DNA of 7,868 nt from the NCBI GenBank assembly GCA_024277515.1, contig JAJRVB010000305.1, forward strand, positions 1 to 7,868, given 5' to 3'. The notes below the pieces were generated by a model. It was not told the DNA's origin and made no database searches. It worked only from the letters and a program-made list of their open reading frames with translations. The stretch is from Nitrospirota bacterium. Lineage in GTDB: Bacteria; Nitrospirota; Thermodesulfovibrionia; UBA6902. Shown piece by piece: positions 4,767 to 7,868 of this stretch. The first letter of the stretch is position 1. The number at the start of each line of letters is the position of its first letter. The translations under genes and the position numbers were made by a program.

Positions 4767-7700
4767 CTATAGAATTTCAGTCTTTTTAAAGGGCCTTAAA
4801 AAATCTTCGAGAATCAGATAGAGCGACGGCACAATAAGCAGCGTGACGAATGTTGCAAACAGTATCCCAAAGCCCAGACTGATCGCCATGGGAATAAGAA
4901 ACTGTGCCTGCATGCTCTTTTCGAGGATGATCGGTGTCAGGCCGAGCGAGGTCGTGAGTGATGTCAGCACAATCGGACGGAACCTGCGCTGGGCGGCTTC
5001 GAGCACGGCGGTGCGAAGCTCAACACCCGCCCTTCTTTTCTCATTTACAAAATTTACAAGCAATAGTGAGTCGTTGACCACGACCCCGGTCAATGCCACG
5101 ATGCCGAACATGCTTAGAATGCTGAGGTTAAATCCCATAATCATGTGTCCCAGGATGGCCCCGACAAATCCAAACGGGATTGCCGACATAATGATAATGG
5201 GCTGGAGGTAGCTCCTGAACGGGATGGCCAGCAGGGTGTATATCAGGAGCAGGGACATCATATAGCCCTGCTGCATACTCCCCATCGATTCCCTGCGCTC
5301 CTTTTCCTCCCCCTCAAGGTTATACGTAAGGCCCGGATAATCATTGACAAGGTCGGTGAGTACGGTATTTTTTAAATCGAGATTTATATCTTCCGCATTG
5401 GCGACTTTATTGTCGATGCTTGCGGTGACGTTGATCACCCTTTTTCTGTCAGTGCGGTTGATCTGACTGAAGCCCCTGCCTTCTTCAGCGTATGCGGCCC
5501 GGCTGAAAGGTATCTCGCTGCCGCCGCCTGTCCGGATGTACATGGACTCCAGGTCGCCGAGGCTCTTTCTGTCTTCTTCAGGATACCGCACCATCACCTT
5601 AACCTCATTGCGGCCCCTCTGGAGCCTCAATGCCTCACTGCCGTAAAAGGCGGCGCGTATCTGGCGGCCGAGGTCCTCTTCGGTAATTCCGAGTGTACGC
5701 GCCTCAGGCCTCAGCTTAAGCTTTATCTCTCTCTTGCCCTTTGTGTAATTGTCATCAATATCGCTCACCCCCGGATAAGAGGACAGGGCATGTTTGATTC
5801 TCTTTACCGCGCTGTCGAGTACCCTGAAGTCGTTATGGGCAAGACGGATATCAACATTTTTCCCGAAGCGGACGAGGGTGGAGACGAATGTTACGGAATC
5901 CGCACCCGGTACGGAACCGACCGCCTCGCGCCATTTGCGGGCAATGTCGGCGGAAGCGATTCCCCGTTTTTCAGCCTTTGTCAGCAGTAACGCAATATCA
6001 GAGAGATGGGAGCCTGATGATGTGCTTTCACCGCTGTGGCCATAAAGTATGGTGCTGCCTAATGTTGAATAGATATGGCGAATGACACTGTCACCGGCCG
6101 GCCTTTCCTGATCGTATTCCCTGATGACCTCCCGGGCCTTGCGTACGACAAAATCGTGGGCCTTTTCCGTGTCGCTTATCGGTGTGCCTATAGGCATTTT
6201 CAGTGTTGCCGTTATCAGGTCGCTGTCCACTTCCGGCATAAAGCGGAACTTGATTACTCCTCCTCCCACAAGTCCTGCTGTAGTGAACAGTATGGCGACA
6301 GCGGCTGCAATGGTTGTATATCGGTAATCAAGGCATAAAGACAAAAATCTTTGGTACGGCCCCTTGATAAAACGTTCAAGGGCGCTGCCGAACCTCTCTC
6401 TTGTGCGTGTGACAAAACCTCCGGCCCCGCCTGCCGGTCGTACCGGTCTGCCGAAGCTCAGGTGCGCAGGGAGGATGAGCAGAGATTCAACGAGAGAAAC
6501 CAGCAGTATCGGTATGACCACGAGGGGTATGACCCTGATAAATTTGCCCATGGTCCCGCTCACAAACACGAGCGGAAGAAAGGCTGCCACGGTTGTGAGC
6601 ACAGAGAATATTACCGGGCGGCCCACCTCGATCGCCCCGTCTGTTGCCGCATCCAGGTAAGACTTGTTCATGCCCCGGTGGGTGTAGACATTTTCCCCCA
6701 CAACAATTGCATCGTCCACCACGATTCCAAGCGCCAGGATAAATGCAAACAGAGACAGCATATTAATCGAGACATCAAATGAGGGCATCATCAGCAGTGC
6801 GCCGAGAAACGAAATAGGTATGCCGAGCATTACCCAGATTGCAAGCCGTATCTGAAGAAAGAGCCCCAGGATAAGGAAGATAAGGATTAATCCTATAAAC
6901 GCGTTTCTCAGAAGAAGATTCAACCTGCTCCGGTATATGTCTGAAAAGTCGTTCCATACGGCAAGGCCGAGTGATGCGGGGAGTGAATCCTGTTTCTGCT
7001 CAACATAATTTTTTACAATATTGGAGATTTCAAGGGGTTTCTGCTCCCCGACCCGGTACACGGCAATCATGGCTGCCGGCAGACCGTCCAGGCGCGCGGA
7101 CTCGTCCGTCTCCCGGAACCCATCATTTATTTCAGCGATGTCGCCGAGCTTCACTTCTGTGCCGTCACCCTGTTGCAGAATGGTTATATCGGCATATTCC
7201 GGGCCCTTGTAGCGTCTTTCCTTCGTCCTGATCAGGACTTCTCCGCCTCCGGACTTCACGGCCCCGCCAGGCAGATCCAAAGACGCCTTTCTTATCCTGT
7301 CCGCTATCCGGCCGAGTGTCAGGCCGTACTGCTGCAGATTTTCCTCTTTTACATTGACCGATATTTCGTAGGGTCTTACGGCCCTGAGGTCCACCTGTGT
7401 AATTTCGGGCATTGCAAGCAGTTCGTCCCTTATGGCCTCAGCCTGCTCCCGGAGGCTCCGTTCAGGCGCCTTGCCGTATACCATTATTGAAACAACCTCA
7501 CGCCGGTTTGCTATTTTTGAGACTACGGGCTTCTCCGCGTTTTCCGGGAAAGTAGTAATACGGTCTACCTCCGAATTGATGTCCTGCAGGATGATATCAA
7601 TATTCTCACCCTTCAGGATTTCCGCTGAGACCCTGCCGAATCCTTCACTCGCAACGGATTTTATTTCCTTGATGCCGGCGATGCTACTCAGGTTTTCTTC

Positions 7701-7868
7701 TATCTTGAGGAGAATGCCGTCTTCGACTTCTTCCGGCCCTGCACCCGGATATGCGACCGTGACCTGCACAATGTCAAGAGAAATTTCAGGAAAGACTTCC
7801 TGCTTGATGGAAAAGGCCATTACCAGACCGCCCACGATGAAAATCATCATCAGGAGGTTTGCCGCTAC
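4767..7868 (-). CDS. RND-superfamily efflux permease (AcrB/HAE1-like), 5' end beyond right edge
   Basis: The visible part is 1033 codons ending in TAG, against about 1030-1050 for the family, so only about 10-20 residues are missing. A methionine occurs at 7850, but the frame is open upstream and reads VAANLLMMIFIVGG, the usual first membrane helix of this subgroup, so the true start is outside. The protein has the duplicated RND plan: TM1, a large periplasmic loop (about 30-310), a membrane block (about 315-470), TM7 (about 515-540), a second periplasmic loop (about 545-860) and a final membrane block (about 865-1020). TM4 has GIVVDDAIVVGENV with the proton-relay aspartate pair (fragment 385-386). 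TM10 reads GVVVNDSLLLVNF, lacking the AcrB lysine. It would pump hydrophobic or amphiphilic compounds out with proton force, normally with a periplasmic adaptor and an outer-membrane channel; an adaptor gene probably lies upstream, outside the window. Substrate unknown. Confidence 0.95.
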   Translation of the reverse strand, partial: VAANLLMMIFIVGGLVMAFSIKQEVFPEISLDIVQVTVAYPGAGPEEVEDGILLKIEENLSSIAGIKEIKSVASEGFGRVSAEILKGENIDIILQDINSEVDRITTFPENAEKPVVSKIANRREVVSIMVYGKAPERSLREQAEAIRDELLAMPEITQVDLRAVRPYEISVNVKEENLQQYGLTLGRIADRIRKASLDLPGGAVKSGGGEVLIRTKERRYKGPEYADITILQQGDGTEVKLGDIAEINDGFRETDESARLDGLPAAMIAVYRVGEQKPLEISNIVKNYVEQKQDSLPASLGLAVWNDFSDIYRSRLNLLLRNAFIGLILIFLILGLFLQIRLAIWVMLGIPISFLGALLMMPSFDVSINMLSLFAFILALGIVVDDAIVVGENVYTHRGMNKSYLDAATDGAIEVGRPVIFSVLTTVAAFLPLVFVSGTMGKFIRVIPLVVIPILLVSLVESLLILPAHLSFGRPVRPAGGAGGFVTRTRERFGSALERFIKGPYQRFLSLCLDYRYTTIAAAVAILFTTAGLVGGGVIKFRFMPEVDSDLITATLKMPIGTPISDTEKAHDFVVRKAREVIREYDQERPAGDSVIRHIYSTLGSTILYGHSGESTSSGSHLSDIALLLTKAEKRGIASADIARKWREAVGSVPGADSVTFVSTLVRFGKNVDIRLAHNDFRVLDSAVKRIKHALSSYPGVSDIDDNYTKGKREIKLKLRPEARTLGITEEDLGRQIRAAFYGSEALRLQRGRNEVKVMVRYPEEDRKSLGDLESMYIRTGGGSEIPFSRAAYAEEGRGFSQINRTDRKRVINVTASIDNKVANAEDINLDLKNTVLTDLVNDYPGLTYNLEGEEKERRESMGSMQQGYMMSLLLIYTLLAIPFRSYLQPIIIMSAIPFGFVGAILGHMIMGFNLSILSMFGIVALTGVVVNDSLLLVNFVNEKRRAGVELRTAVLEAAQRRFRPIVLTSLTTSLGLTPIILEKSMQAQFLIPMAISLGFGILFATFVTLLIVPSLYLILEDFLRPFKKTEIL

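Noticed and set aside
6351..6782. 143-codon plus-strand open frame
   Set aside because: Antisense to the RND membrane block, with low-complexity polar content and no start signals; an antisense shadow.

Overview
This is a moderate-GC bacterial window in which every convincing gene lies on the minus strand. It reads from a truncated RND efflux pump at the right edge to a truncated DUF362 gene at the left edge. The gene content points to a Gram-negative (diderm) bacterium: an inner-membrane RND permease and an exported metallopeptidase with ChaN-like and PDZ parts. Nitrospirota or the former Deltaproteobacteria would fit, but that is inferred from the general look of the proteins and nothing in the window proves it. 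Genes in the window end in TAA, TAG and TGA, so there is no sign of stop-codon reassignment. I see no tRNA, rRNA, CRISPR array, transposase or phage gene.

Layout from right to left, in the direction of transcription. (1) 7868-4767: most of an RND-superfamily efflux permease, missing only its extreme N-terminus. (2) 4751-4227: an OsmC/Ohr-family protein 15 nt downstream with a strong ribosome binding site, so the two probably form one operon. (3) 4226-3846: a 381-nt gene-free stretch. It holds a heptamer-built inverted repeat (4057-4153), two 12-nt direct repeats, a candidate sigma70 promoter, and a strong intrinsic-terminator hairpin that would lie inside the leader of the next gene. (4) 3845-3645: a cold-shock protein gene followed by a probable terminator. 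(5) 3506-510: a large exported protein made of an M1-type zinc peptidase, a ChaN/DUF399 domain and a PDZ domain, broken by one in-frame TAA at codon 110. (6) 443-1: the N-terminal 147 codons of a DUF362 protein.

The clearest functional unit is RND pump plus OsmC, which suggests a link between efflux and peroxide or thiol stress. The cold-shock gene appears to be a separate unit with its own promoter and a possible attenuator. The M1-ChaN-PDZ gene is the oddest item. Its domain combination is unusual, and the reading frame is intact on both sides of a single nonsense codon, so it is either a very recent pseudogene, a sequencing or assembly error, or a readthrough case. The most system-like non-coding item is the inverted repeat of TTTGATN heptamers, which frames a Shine-Dalgarno sequence and an eight-codon reading frame in its loop.
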